In this document: piece by piece, positions 16,881 through 25,951 of the stretch
Layout: each line of letters begins with the position of its first letter
Numbering within the stretch: position 1 is the stretch's first letter
Assembly (NCBI GenBank): GCA_958295945.1
Contig: OY282386.1
Location: 2,046,001 to 2,110,000, forward strand
Origin: Candidatus Poribacteria bacterium
GTDB lineage: Bacteria; Poribacteria; WGA-4E; WGA-3G
Length of the DNA stretch: 64,000 nucleotides
Direction of reading: 5' to 3'
Notes under the pieces: model-generated
Seen by the model: the letters and a program-made list of their open reading frames with translations, nothing else
What the model was told of the DNA's origin: nothing
Databases searched by the model: none
Translations under genes and position numbers: made by a program

Positions 16881-18053
16881 TTATGCTGGCGGTGTATAAC
16901 TGGCATCCACCCAACCGCGTTGTTTTCCACTTTCAACGGTTGTATTTATGAAATGAACGCCACGTGCACCGTCCTGTACAGTGGGAAAATCTGTGTCAAA
17001 TTCAGTAGGAGTTTCACCTGCAATTTTTGCTGCCATAGTGCGTGATGCATTTACATAGATATTCGCGAACGCTTCAATAAATGCCTCAGGATGTCCAAAT
17101 GGAATCCGTGAATTGTGTTGGGCAACCTCCGCAAGATAATCGTTCCCACGTTTATATACCTGTTCTGGTCCATCAGGGAAACGCACAAATAGGTAATTAG
17201 GATTTTCTTGATGCCATTCAAGGGACGCATCAGTCCCATAAACACGGATCCGCAGATTGTTTTCTTCTCCAACAGAGATTTGTGATGCATACAAAACGCC
17301 ACGCACTCCATTTTCATAATGAACTAAGAGATTTCCATCATCTTCCAACAAACGTCCATCAACAAAGGTTGTCATATCGGCACACACTTCTTCCATTTCA
17401 AGACCGGTGATATAGTGTGCGAGATTTTCTGCGTGAGAACCGATGTCCCCTATACACGAGGATGCACCTGCTTGTTTCGGATCTGTCCGCCAGACCGCCT
17501 GTTTCGCTCCCTCGTCTTCTAAGAATGTTGAGAGCCAGCCTTGTGGATATTCTACGACTATTTTTCGTAGAGTTCCCAGTTTGCCATCTTTCACAAGTTC
17601 ACGTGCTTGTTTCACCATCGGATAGCCGGTATAATTGTGTGTCAGTGCAAAGATTACATTGTGTGATTTGACAAGTTGACAAAGGGATTCTGCATCTTCC
17701 ACCGTTGTTGTCATCGGTTTATCGCAAACTACATGGAAACCTGATTCAATAAAGGTTTTAGCTACATCAAAATGAACGTGATTTGGGGTTACTATTGATA
17801 CGAAGTCAATCCGTTCACCTTCTGGCAGTTGGCTCTCTTTTTCTGCCATCTCTTTATAAGAACCGTAAACTCGGTTGTCATCAAGATAGAGTTCTGTTCC
17901 CTGTTGCTTTGATTTTTCAGGTGAAGATGAAAAGGCACCAGCTACCAAATCAATTTCTCCATCAAGTGCAGCAGCTTTCCGATGCACCGCTCCAATGAAT
18001 GCATCAGGTCCACCTCCTACCATTCCATAACGTATCTTCCTACCAAGTGGCAT
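16881..18053 (-). CDS. Gfo/Idh/MocA family oxidoreductase
   Basis: 390 residues from the ATG at 18053, giving MPLGRKIRYGMVGGGPDAFIG, the expected Rossmann start; the frame stays open upstream to 18134 but that stretch has no family character. The family lysine is present in CDKPMTTT. The middle has VWRTDPKQAGASSCIGDIGSHAENLAHYITG, typical of the myo-inositol 2-dehydrogenase/AfrA-like branch. It pairs with the isomerase downstream, and both probably process one sugar or inositol. Spacing to a clear Shine-Dalgarno is loose, so the start is less certain than the family. Confidence 0.88.
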   Translation of the reverse strand: MPLGRKIRYGMVGGGPDAFIGAVHRKAAALDGEIDLVAGAFSSSPEKSKQQGTELYLDDNRVYGSYKEMAEKESQLPEGERIDFVSIVTPNHVHFDVAKTFIESGFHVVCDKPMTTTVEDAESLCQLVKSHNVIFALTHNYTGYPMVKQARELVKDGKLGTLRKIVVEYPQGWLSTFLEDEGAKQAVWRTDPKQAGASSCIGDIGSHAENLAHYITGLEMEEVCADMTTFVDGRLLEDDGNLLVHYENGVRGVLYASQISVGEENNLRIRVYGTDASLEWHQENPNYLFVRFPDGPEQVYKRGNDYLAEVAQHNSRIPFGHPEAFIEAFANIYVNASRTMAAKIAGETPTEFDTDFPTVQDGARGVHFINTTVESGKQRGWVDASYTPPA

Positions 18054-18232
18054 ATTATATATCCATTCCTTATTCGGTGTGAAATAATTCAACACATGAG
18101 ATTTTTCTATTTGTATACTATCATTGTGCCACATTTTTTCAATAATTTCAAGGTGTTTTTCTATGGTGGGTGTGTAAAGTTTTTGTCACTAAAACATCCT
18201 GCGGCTATTGTGTCTGGATACCAGTCCTTTTC

Positions 18233-18487
<255 letters not shown>

Positions 18488-18598
18488 TCACCGCTCATTT
18501 CTCAAGTAAAAAACAAAAGGCGTGTGTAAAGTTTTATTGTTAAGATTTCATTGTGCTGTTTGATTGACATTAGCTGAATTATTCATGAATTCTGTGTG

Positions 18599-18730
18599 TC
18601 ATTTGACAATACATTCTCTGTGATTTCCTTCTAATTTTATGGAATTTTCGCTTATCAAAACTGTACAGAAATTGTACATTATTTCGTACATCTGTACAGT
18701 TTTTTTAAGTGCTTTCAGAGCAGTCTTCAT
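18599..18730 (-). CDS. Small ORF in the duplicated leader element (copy A)
   Basis: Forty-three codons from ATG 18730: MKTALKALKKTVQMYEIM and a tail ending RECIVK. The frame is also open upstream to an ATG at 19024 preceded by AAGGAAGAG, giving a 141-residue version beginning MKTKHHRIMIILQ. The shorter ORF lines up with the ORF at 55359-55583 (both have M-x-TAL-x-A-x-x-K-x-VQ). Four GTAC boxes lie inside, at 18663, 18674, 18686 and 18694. Coding status is uncertain; it could be a decayed copy or a leader region. Confidence 0.35.
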   Translation of the reverse strand: MKTALKALKKTVQMYEIMYNFCTVLISENSIKLEGNHRECIVK

Positions 18731-18973
18731 AAGGGTTGGAATAGAATTTATAAAAAAGTAAAAAAAAATTAATTTGTACACTTTCACTATTCGTCTTTGT
18801 CGTGTGAAATCGGTAGACTGAGCATGACACTTGTCCAGCACTTTGCGAATGCAGGATAGAATGTTGTTAAATGTTAAAAGAGAGGCGATGCATAAGGGGT
18901 TGACGTTTATGTGAATGACATTCATATTGAACATATATGAATTCTCACTTTTGGGTAATGTGTTTCTATTTAA

Positions 18974-19194
18974 TGAAAAGATTGCTTGTAGGATAATCAT
19001 TATCCTATGATGTTTTGTTTTCATTATTCTCTTCCTTATTCAACACGGTGTATGTGACGTATATTATAACACAATCAAATTGCTTATGTCAAGTTATTAT
19101 TTACAATTTTTAACATTTCTTTTATTATTTTACAGTTTTTTGGAAAAACGTGTCCATTTCATCGGATATTGAGTATAGTGCCAGAAACTTTACA
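18974..19194 (-). repeat. Promoter-plus-leader repeat, copy A
   Basis: The reverse complement of this segment matches 55058-55285 along its whole length: TGTAAAGTTT, then TCAATATCCGATGAAAT, a shared promoter, the Shine-Dalgarno AATAAGGAAGAG and the first 18 or so codons of a small ORF (MKTK...IMIILQ.IFS). Identity falls away beyond the ATCTTTTCA at 18974. The two copies are about 36 kb apart in opposite orientation. Confidence 0.85.
19063..19092 (-). promoter_or_regulatory. Sigma-70-like promoter in leader repeat copy A
   Basis: On the minus strand TTGACA (19087-19092) and TATAAT (19063-19068) are 18 bases apart. Both boxes match consensus perfectly, and both are kept (TTGACT/TATAAT) in the other copy at 55161-55190. 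Confidence 0.75.
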
Positions 19195-19233
19195 GACCCT
19201 TGCATCAACAAGTCATTTAGTGTGTGATGCAAC

Positions 19234-19262
19234 AAAAAAAGCCCGTGACACAACGTCCGGGC
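19234..19262 (-). terminator. Rho-independent terminator after ccmB
   Basis: On the minus strand GCCCGG...CGGGC forms a stem at 19241-19262 and is followed by seven T residues (19234-19240). It lies 80 bases beyond the ccmB stop codon and would end the ccmA-ccmB transcript. Confidence 0.7.
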
Positions 19263-19341
19263 ACAAAAATATCACAGATGTCAAAACATGTGATAAGACC
19301 GTATAACTCAAAAGTAACCTGTCTACCTCAAATATAGAACG

Positions 19342-20037
19342 CTATTCCTCAATAACGGCATCTGCCAGTAGGTATGCCGAAGCTAAAAAGACCAGACTTG
19401 AACCGATCAACAATCCTAACCAGAATCTGTTTTCCAAGCCACCTGTTACCAGAATAGAGACGGTGCATTTTGTGCCACCCATAATTATAGGAATAACAAG
19501 TGGTAGGAGAATTACAGATAATAGACTTTCACCACCATCTGTGCTTGTAGACATGCCTGCTAACAGCACCCCGACAGCGCAAAAACCGAGTGTGCCAATA
19601 CTCATCACACCAACCAATTTCAATAGGACGACGACTGTAATATCATCAAAAAGATCAAAAAATTGAAGTGCTATGGGAGTAATGACTATTTCCAGCAGTA
19701 GTAGGAAAACGAGGTTACTAATGACTTTGGAAAGATATACGTTGCTTGCATCAACACCCGTAAGCCGTATGCCGTGTAATGCTCCGTGTGTCCGTTCAAT
19801 GACAAAGGAACGATTCAAGGTGATTATGCCAGCAAATACAAAGGCTGCCCAGAGAACACTTGCGGTTAATTTTCCGCGTTCACTCTTTTCTAATGGGAAA
19901 TTCGGACCGAACGCAAACGCAAAAATAAGCACTACGAGGATGCTAAAAACAAATATTAATGCCAACGTCTCTTTGGAACGGAATTGTAGTCCAATGTCTT
20001 TACGTATTAACGTGGCAATCTGACGAAGTGCCTTCAT
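19342..20037 (-). CDS. ccmB: Heme exporter subunit CcmB (ABC permease)
   Basis: 231 residues with six hydrophobic helices. The N-terminus RQIATLIRKDIGLQFRSKETLALIFVFSILV and the segment LWAAFVFAGIITLNRSFVIERTHGALHGIRLTG are typical of CcmB, as is the LLPLVIPIIMGGT helix. With CcmA it forms the ATP-driven part of cytochrome c maturation system I, which releases holo-CcmE from CcmC. The start lies 37 bases after the ccmA stop. CcmC, which normally follows ccmB, is absent: a terminator comes next. Confidence 0.9.
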   Translation of the reverse strand: MKALRQIATLIRKDIGLQFRSKETLALIFVFSILVVLIFAFAFGPNFPLEKSERGKLTASVLWAAFVFAGIITLNRSFVIERTHGALHGIRLTGVDASNVYLSKVISNLVFLLLLEIVITPIALQFFDLFDDITVVVLLKLVGVMSIGTLGFCAVGVLLAGMSTSTDGGESLLSVILLPLVIPIIMGGTKCTVSILVTGGLENRFWLGLLIGSSLVFLASAYLLADAVIEE

Positions 20038-20073
20038 GTTTGTCTCAATTGAAAGAACGACATATCACTGCAT

Positions 20074-20781
20074 TCACGCTGTGTCTATGATCCTTTCTTC
20101 ATACCTTTGCAGTAAATCCTCTTCAGATATTTCTTCTTTTTCTGCAATCTCTTCCAAATCTCCATTTATCATGAAGAGAAATCTTGTTCCAACAAGATGC
20201 CCCAATTCCGTATTATGTGTTGTGATCAGAATACCTTTCCCATTTTCACGTTCTTGTGCAATCCGTTTCTGAACAAACTGCTTCGCAGCCGCATCCAGTC
20301 CGGAGAATGGTTCGTCAAGTAACAGAATTGAAGGGTTATGTAGGAGGGCTCTGGCAATCATAAAACGTTGGGTCATGCCGCGCGAAAAGATATGAAGCGG
20401 TTCATGAACAAAACGTTGCAATCCGACTTCATTCAGAAGGGATTCGCATCGGGTTTCTAAATATTCAATTCCGGACATCTGTCCGAAAAACTTTAGATTC
20501 TCAAACGCAGACAATGTAGGATATGCTAAATGGTCATGGATTATGACCCCTAACTTGTGCCGCACTTTGGCATAATCAGTGATCCCGTCTATGCCTTCAA
20601 TATCAAGTTCACCAGATGTTGGACGGAGGAGCGTGGCAAGTATTTTTATGAATGTCGTTTTACCTGCCCCGTTGGGACCGAAAATTACAACTACTTCTCC
20701 AGAATTAATCGTTAGGTTTGCGTTTTTGACTATCGCACGGTGTCCGAAGTGTTTTGAGATTTGGGAAGCACTCAAACGCAT
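20074..20781 (-). CDS. ccmA: Cytochrome c maturation ABC ATPase CcmA
   Basis: 235 residues. Walker A GPNGAGKTT (about 35-43), an IFSRGMTQRFMIARAL signature (LSxGQ replaced by FSRGM, common in CcmA), Walker B ILLLDEPFSGLD and the switch TTHN. It couples ATP hydrolysis to CcmB. A generic ABC-2 exporter ATPase would look similar; the CcmB partner immediately downstream decides the call. The pair lies apart from the ccmE-F-H-I operon at 25.9-30.8 kb. Confidence 0.85.
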   Translation of the reverse strand: MRLSASQISKHFGHRAIVKNANLTINSGEVVVIFGPNGAGKTTFIKILATLLRPTSGELDIEGIDGITDYAKVRHKLGVIIHDHLAYPTLSAFENLKFFGQMSGIEYLETRCESLLNEVGLQRFVHEPLHIFSRGMTQRFMIARALLHNPSILLLDEPFSGLDAAAKQFVQKRIAQERENGKGILITTHNTELGHLVGTRFLFMINGDLEEIAEKEEISEEDLLQRYEERIIDTA

Positions 20782-20822
20782 AATGTGTTGGAGAAATCTA
20801 TAGTTGATAAACCGCGTGAATA

Positions 20823-20853
20823 CAAAAAGAAAGGGCAGGTGGTATGCCTGCCC
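20823..20853 (-). terminator. Terminator after the Kor-type operon
   Basis: On the minus strand GGGCAGG and CCTGCCC (20833-20853) form a 7-bp stem with a 7-base loop, followed by TTTCTTTTTG. It sits 14 bases past the stop codon of the beta-subunit gene. Confidence 0.7.
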
Positions 20854-20866
20854 GTATCATTCTGCT

Positions 20867-21757
20867 TTACATCATACGTTGTACAATTGCAGTTCCCTGC
20901 TCTGGTGAAACACCAACCTGCTGATGTGCCATAGGTCCATTTTCCAAAACAGGTTCCATCTGATCTAATGACCGACTGTTTGTATCGTGATAGAACAAGC
21001 CAAGCTGAGTATCATGTCCTGTTTTGATTGCTTGTTCAAGTGCCGCTGCTTTGTCGCTGGTATCATGACTTTCAAGGAAGTTGACTCGTTCCTTCCAATA
21101 GTCGTAAATTCCTTCATCTTTCCACGTTACACAAGGACTGATAACATCAATAAATGCAAATCCTCTATGCTGCATGCCTTCATACATCAATTCTGCCAGA
21201 TGTGTACGTTCGGAACTAAATGCTCTTGCAACGAAAGTTGCCCCTGATACGATTGCCAAAGCAACAGGATTAAGCGGTGTTTCTAAATTGCCAAACGGAG
21301 TACTCTTTGTGCTTTCACCAACTACAGTGGTAGGTGAAGCTTGACCTATGGTCAATCCATACGTCTCGTTGTTCATCACAATATAGAGAAGATCAACATT
21401 TTTCCGCATTGTATGTAGAAAATGGTTTCCACCGATCCCGTATCCGTCTCCATCACCGCCAGTGACGACCACATTTAACTCGTGATTAGCAAATTTTGCA
21501 CCAGTAGCCACAGCAAGTGAACGTCCATGAAGTGTATGCATACCGTAAGTACGGATAAATCCGGGAAGGTTAGAAGAACACCCGATGCCGCTTACGGTTA
21601 GGTGATCATGATTACCACGGCCAAGTTTAGCATAAGCATGTTGTAGTGCATTCAGCACAGTGAAATCTCCACAACCGGGACACCAATCGGGATTGACATC
21701 ACCTTTATAATCTTGCGCAGTCGGTGCACCTTTTATAGGTCTTTCCTTTTTAGCCAT
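20867..21757 (-). CDS. korB: 2-oxoacid:ferredoxin oxidoreductase, beta (TPP) subunit
   Basis: 296 residues from ATG 21757, 9 bases after a GGAGG; an ATG at 21766 directly abuts that GGAGG and is less likely. Motifs: NPDWCPGCGDF near the N-terminus, GIGCSSNLPGF, then the thiamine-diphosphate site GGDGDGYGIGGNH followed by MNNETYGLTIGQASPTT. With the alpha/gamma subunit directly upstream this enzyme interconverts 2-oxoglutarate (or a related 2-oxoacid) and its acyl-CoA using ferredoxin. The 2-oxoglutarate rather than pyruvate assignment comes from the two-subunit layout and is not certain. Confidence 0.88.
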   Translation of the reverse strand: MAKKERPIKGAPTAQDYKGDVNPDWCPGCGDFTVLNALQHAYAKLGRGNHDHLTVSGIGCSSNLPGFIRTYGMHTLHGRSLAVATGAKFANHELNVVVTGGDGDGYGIGGNHFLHTMRKNVDLLYIVMNNETYGLTIGQASPTTVVGESTKSTPFGNLETPLNPVALAIVSGATFVARAFSSERTHLAELMYEGMQHRGFAFIDVISPCVTWKDEGIYDYWKERVNFLESHDTSDKAAALEQAIKTGHDTQLGLFYHDTNSRSLDQMEPVLENGPMAHQQVGVSPEQGTAIVQRMM

Positions 21758-21774
21758 CTGATTCATCCTCCTTT

Positions 21775-23571
21775 TTAGACTATAATTTCTTGGTATGGAA
21801 CATAGAGTTCTGTCTTGCCGATTAATAGTTCGCGTGCTCCATCAACGATGTGATGCGGCATAAAGGGTTCACCATCATATTTTCGGATATGTCCGTCAGC
21901 CTTAAATCCTGTTTCGCCTCGTAGGAACCGAGCAAATTGACCTGTATAATTACATTCAACAATTATAGTGCGTCCTGCATTTGCCATCACTTCGCTGACA
22001 ACATCTTCGTCAATTGGGTAGAGCCATTTGAAATGAATGTGGTTTGTTACAATACCGTCATCATTTAACATTTGAGCTGCTTCACTGATGAGACCGTGAG
22101 TAGACCCCCAACCAATAAGTGTAACATCGGCATCTTCTGGACCTTCAAGTGTTGGTGGTGGAAGAAGTTTAACAATACCTTCCATTTTCCGTTGGCGTTT
22201 TTCCATGATGGCACGGCGTTTGTGCGGGTTCGTATATTCATCACTGATTAGACCGCCATCTTCATCGTGGTCGTCGGTTGCAACAACGTGCACGTGACCT
22301 GGAACACCCGGAATGGCACGGGGTGAAATACCACTGTCAGTAATCTGATAGCGTAGGTATTCGCCTTCTGTTTCTCCAAGTTCAGTTATCATCTCCCCAC
22401 GGTCAATTTCTGGTTGCCAATTAATTGAATCAGGTTCAAAAGTAGTAAAACCCATGGAGAGTGTAAGGTCTGACAGTACCATACCTGGACATTGGAATTT
22501 GTCAACGAGGTTAAAAAGTTCAGGGATTGTATCAAAACCATCCATTATACTGGTAGGTGAGACTATAATCTTAGGGAAATCTCCTTGACTGGCACCGAGA
22601 AGTTGCCACAAGTCCCCCTGTTCAGTTTTCGTAGGTAATCCAGTAGAGGGACCGCCGCGTTGGACGTTAATGACAACAATTGGAATTTCCATCATGGCAG
22701 CACTACCGATTGCTTCCGACATCAGTGCAAAACCGCCACCTGAAGTCGCACACATAGCGCGGCATCCAGCATGGGCAGCACCGATTACCATGTTGATAAC
22801 ACTGATTTCATCTTCACACTGACGAACCATGATATTCAGATTTCGTGCATTCGCTGCCATCCAGTGAAGCACACCTGTTGAAGGACTCATCGGATAAGCA
22901 GCATAGAATTTAACACCTGCCGCTGCCCCCCCCATCGCCATTGCAGAATTTCCATCAACGAACGCGAGAGGGGGTTCCTGTTTCTCAAACTGAGCATCAA
23001 ATTGTGTAAAGTTTTCAACTGCATGCTCATATCCGGCCGTTGCAACCGTTATGTTCGCATCCACGACTTCCTGACCTTTACGTTTGAGAAGTGCGCCGAT
23101 GATGATCTCCTCAAGCACTTTCATTTCAGCACCAACGAGTCTCAATGTAGTACCAAGCAAGCAGGTATTGAGTGCTGTTCGCTGTAACTTTCTATCTTCA
23201 ATTCCGCTGGAGAACTTCTTGTAAGGGATAGGACACAACTGAATATCATCTCGGTCTGGTGCTTGTTTTTTAGCATCATCTTCGTTATAGATGAATGCAC
23301 CACCGGGTCTGACGTTCTCAATGTGTTTTTCTACGCTGTTTTTATCAAGGGCGATAATAAGGTCAATTTCGTCGCCATGATTAGCGACCGGTTCAGAACT
23401 GATTCTGATAGTGAGGAAGGTATGGCCGCCACGGATGAGGGATTGATAGGCACTGTAAGTGTAAACGTGCAACCCATACCGGGCGCATATTTGACCCAGA
23501 CTCTTTCCAAGTGTTTCTATCCCTTGTCCGGGTGCCCCTCCTACAGCGACTACAAAATCGTACTTTGCCAT
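21775..23571 (-). CDS. korA: 2-oxoacid:ferredoxin oxidoreductase, fused gamma-alpha subunit
   Basis: 598 residues from ATG 23571, 5 bases after AAAGGAG. Residues 1 to about 190 form the gamma domain (VGGAPGQGIETLGKSLG, SLIRGGHTFLTIR). The alpha domain follows: AAYPMSPSTGVLHWM, QCEDEISVINMVIGAAHAGCRAMCATSGGGFALM and RGGPSTGLPTKTEQGDL. The fused gamma-alpha layout is standard for KorA/VorB-type enzymes. It overlaps functionally with korB 17 bases downstream and is probably the first gene of the operon. It supplies reduced ferredoxin from central metabolism, or works in the reverse direction. Confidence 0.9.
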   Translation of the reverse strand: MAKYDFVVAVGGAPGQGIETLGKSLGQICARYGLHVYTYSAYQSLIRGGHTFLTIRISSEPVANHGDEIDLIIALDKNSVEKHIENVRPGGAFIYNEDDAKKQAPDRDDIQLCPIPYKKFSSGIEDRKLQRTALNTCLLGTTLRLVGAEMKVLEEIIIGALLKRKGQEVVDANITVATAGYEHAVENFTQFDAQFEKQEPPLAFVDGNSAMAMGGAAAGVKFYAAYPMSPSTGVLHWMAANARNLNIMVRQCEDEISVINMVIGAAHAGCRAMCATSGGGFALMSEAIGSAAMMEIPIVVINVQRGGPSTGLPTKTEQGDLWQLLGASQGDFPKIIVSPTSIMDGFDTIPELFNLVDKFQCPGMVLSDLTLSMGFTTFEPDSINWQPEIDRGEMITELGETEGEYLRYQITDSGISPRAIPGVPGHVHVVATDDHDEDGGLISDEYTNPHKRRAIMEKRQRKMEGIVKLLPPPTLEGPEDADVTLIGWGSTHGLISEAAQMLNDDGIVTNHIHFKWLYPIDEDVVSEVMANAGRTIIVECNYTGQFARFLRGETGFKADGHIRKYDGEPFMPHHIVDGARELLIGKTELYVPYQEIIV

Positions 23572-23788
23572 CTTGGCTCCTTTCAAATTGTAAACAATTT
23601 GCTCGCTATAAATTAATTATTGTATTAATTCGCGCTATTAACATAGTTCATAAAATTTCATTTGTAAACAATCTTAATAATCTTCTTTTTGTAATTATAT
23701 CATATTTAAATGCTGTTTTCAAGTTTTATTTATGACGAACAGATGCCAACAATGTTCACTAAGATATTATCCACATAGAATTGAAGTA

Positions 23789-24425
23789 CTATATACCAAC
23801 ACCACCTATCATAGTGTTCCTATTCAAATTTGCAGTGGACGGTTGCCACTGTGCTACCACAACTTTGCGCGGAATTCTTCCTGCTTCCCAATGATATTCC
23901 AACACATCATGTCTCTGATATTCTTGAAGTAGTGAGACAAGCATACGAGAAAAACCTATAGGTGAAATTAGAAATGAATAGAGTGGTTGTGCGATACGAC
24001 TGTATCCCAATAGTTGTGAAAGGTGGGCAAGTGTCAGTTTAGTGTTCTTGCATTCCACAAATGCCATCTTATACCATTTCTATAAATGTTTATCCCATTA
24101 ACATTTGTTAAGAATCTCTTGAAGGACAGCACAAGCTGGCAGTTTGTGGTACAAAAATGGGGCGTTTTCTATTAGAAATGGTATTAGTAGGCTTATTCGG
24201 TTGATGCACAAATCCGACAACATCAACTTTGATATTCCACGTAACCCATTCTCCTGGGAATTGCCCACGGTTATATGTGCTTAGAAAACGGGAGATCGAC
24301 TATGGAAATTCAATAAGAATCTGTTTTACACCATTATTTTCAGACAACTCACCTCGTGCGGTTATGAGTCCTAACAGATAGGCAACATCAGCATCAATAT
24401 AATCTACCAACTCAATTAAACTCAT
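23789..24425 (-). pseudogene. Disrupted PD-(D/E)XK nuclease gene, partner of the downstream-coded methylase
   Basis: Read on the minus strand from ATG 24425, 13 bases after the methylase stop. It begins MSLIELVDYIDADVAYLLGL (LAGLIDADG-like in style) and reaches an in-frame TAG at 24300-24302. The same frame continues with FPGEWVTWNIKVDVVGFV, is cut by a 110-bp MITE, and resumes with MAFVECKNTKLTLAHLSQLL and a helix-rich end. D in VDVVGF and E-x-K in FVECKN make the PD-(D/E)XK core. Removing the MITE with one AT rejoins the frame exactly; the TAG and a probable internal deletion remain. The gene is dead in this genome. Confidence 0.7.
24073..24182. mobile_element. 110-bp MITE inserted in the nuclease pseudogene
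   Basis: Perfect terminal inverted repeats ACCATTTCTA and TAGAAATGGT at 24073-24082 and 24173-24182, flanked on both sides by AT (24071-24072 and 24183-24184), which is best read as a 2-bp target duplication. Excision of element plus one AT removes 112 bases and restores the reading frame of the host gene. The inside codes for nothing. A related element lies at 45992-46124. Confidence 0.75.
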
Positions 24426-24438
24426 CACATTATCCTAC

Positions 24439-25296
24439 TTATGAAGATACAATTTCTTCTGCTGGTTTTTGGAAAATCAAAATAAATTCATGGATCTTAT
24501 TTACGCGGAAGACACTTGGATAACCCAACGGACGTAGGTTATTATACTCTTGTGCTCGGTCCCAAATAATGGTGTCATCAAATATAAAACCGATATCTTC
24601 CATCAATTGAGAAATGTCAATATGATAAGGGTAAAAGCGGTTCTTTTTCCGTAAGTCCATGACAATTACACAGCAATAACTCTTTGGTTTCATCGTAATA
24701 AATACCTGTTCAAATATATTACGAAGTTCAAATAAGAATTTCTCATAATCTCGTATTTTTCCTAAATCAGACTCAGTATCTCCATAATCCCGTTGATCTT
24801 TATTATCAGCAGTTCTCTTCCGCAAAAGTATATCCCAATATGGTGGAGATGTCACTACCATGTCCACACTATTCGGAGGAACATAACGATAAAGTTCACG
24901 GCTGTCGGTAGTATGAATCATTATTTTTGTCTCCTCACCAAATAGGTTCATTTGACTAAGTCGTCCTTCGGCAACTTGAACAAATTCAGGAGAAATTTCC
25001 AACCCAATTGCATCTTTACCCAATTCTTTAGCTGCGAGAAGTGTAGAACCAACACCGGAGAAAGGATCTAATATTAAAGAAGCATCAGAATTTGTAAAAC
25101 ACTCAATAAGACGACATACAAGAGCAGTGGGAAACATCGCAGGATGTTTTAATGCCATTTCTTCTTTAGTTTTTCTAATATCACTCCATACCGATACTGA
25201 ATACCGTAACCACGTTTTACCGTCAAGTTCATTAGCACGGTTTCTGGGGATATCTTCAGAATTCCTCTCCTTAGATTCCTGATTCGTTTCTGACAT
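24439..25296 (-). CDS. DNA N4-cytosine/N6-adenine methyltransferase
   Basis: 285 residues. SAM-binding motif I is DPFSGVGST at 77-85; the catalytic motif IV is TSPPYW at 149-154, usual for N4-cytosine and some N6-adenine enzymes; HPAMFP at 51-56 corresponds to motif X. The order X-I-IV places the target-recognition region at the C-terminus. It is followed 13 bases later by the broken nuclease gene, so this was a type II-like restriction-modification pair and is now a solitary methylase. Specificity cannot be read from sequence. An intact ORF suggests it is still useful or recently orphaned. Confidence 0.88.
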   Translation of the reverse strand: MSETNQESKERNSEDIPRNRANELDGKTWLRYSVSVWSDIRKTKEEMALKHPAMFPTALVCRLIECFTNSDASLILDPFSGVGSTLLAAKELGKDAIGLEISPEFVQVAEGRLSQMNLFGEETKIMIHTTDSRELYRYVPPNSVDMVVTSPPYWDILLRKRTADNKDQRDYGDTESDLGKIRDYEKFLFELRNIFEQVFITMKPKSYCCVIVMDLRKKNRFYPYHIDISQLMEDIGFIFDDTIIWDRAQEYNNLRPLGYPSVFRVNKIHEFILIFQKPAEEIVSS

Positions 25297-25308
25297 GACT
25301 TCCTCCTT

Positions 25309-25917
25309 CTAAAGTAAAGATTTTAGTGCTTCTTGTGCTTCTGGTGTTCCAATTTGGTCTAATGCAAATGCAACATGGTGCTTAACCCGATCAGATTCAT
25401 CATCAAGTGCTTTGATGAGTGCGGGTACTGCTCCTGATGCAGCTTCTCCCATTTTAGATAGTGCATAAGCAGAATAAGTTCGCACTTCGTCTTCGCGGTC
25501 GTTCAAGGCTTCAATAAGTGCTGGTATCGCACTAACTGCGGTAACCCCCATCAAACCGAATGCACGAACAGCATATTCTCGGAGTTCCTCATTTAGTTTG
25601 TTATTTAACGCTTCAAGCAATGCTGGTATTGCCGGTTCACCTATACGTGTAAGGGTGCTGGTGATCGCAAGGGCTTGATGTTTCGGTGCTAGCACAATTT
25701 CATCCATGAGAGTCGGAATAACCGTTTCTCCGATTGTTGCTAAAACATCAGCAGCTTCATCCGCAACATCCGACAGATTGTGTCCGAGTGCTTCAATCAG
25801 TTGCGGTATTGCCAGTTCACCAATTTCAATCAATTCAGACTTTGCATCTTCTCGTACACCATCGTCAAAATCTTCTAAATCTTCAATCAATTCTGCTATG
25901 TGTTGTTCATCACTCAT
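25309..25917 (-). CDS. HEAT-repeat protein (PBS lyase type)
   Basis: 202 residues made of about five to six HEAT repeats of roughly 32-37 residues: AIPQLIEALGHNLSDVADEAADVLATIG, AIPALLEALNNKL...REYAVRAFGLMG, AIPALIEALNDREDEVRTYSAYALSKMG and AVPALIKALDDESDRVKHHVAFALDQIG. Alpha-solenoids of this kind hold other proteins; no enzyme motif is present. GGAGGAAGTC-like purine-rich DNA precedes the downstream methylase start 12 bases further on, so the HEAT gene and the methylase may be cotranscribed. Partner unknown. Confidence 0.9.
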   Translation of the reverse strand: MSDEQHIAELIEDLEDFDDGVREDAKSELIEIGELAIPQLIEALGHNLSDVADEAADVLATIGETVIPTLMDEIVLAPKHQALAITSTLTRIGEPAIPALLEALNNKLNEELREYAVRAFGLMGVTAVSAIPALIEALNDREDEVRTYSAYALSKMGEAASGAVPALIKALDDESDRVKHHVAFALDQIGTPEAQEALKSLL

Positions 25918-25951
25918 CCATTATAACCTTTCGTATAATTTACAGCTTGTA

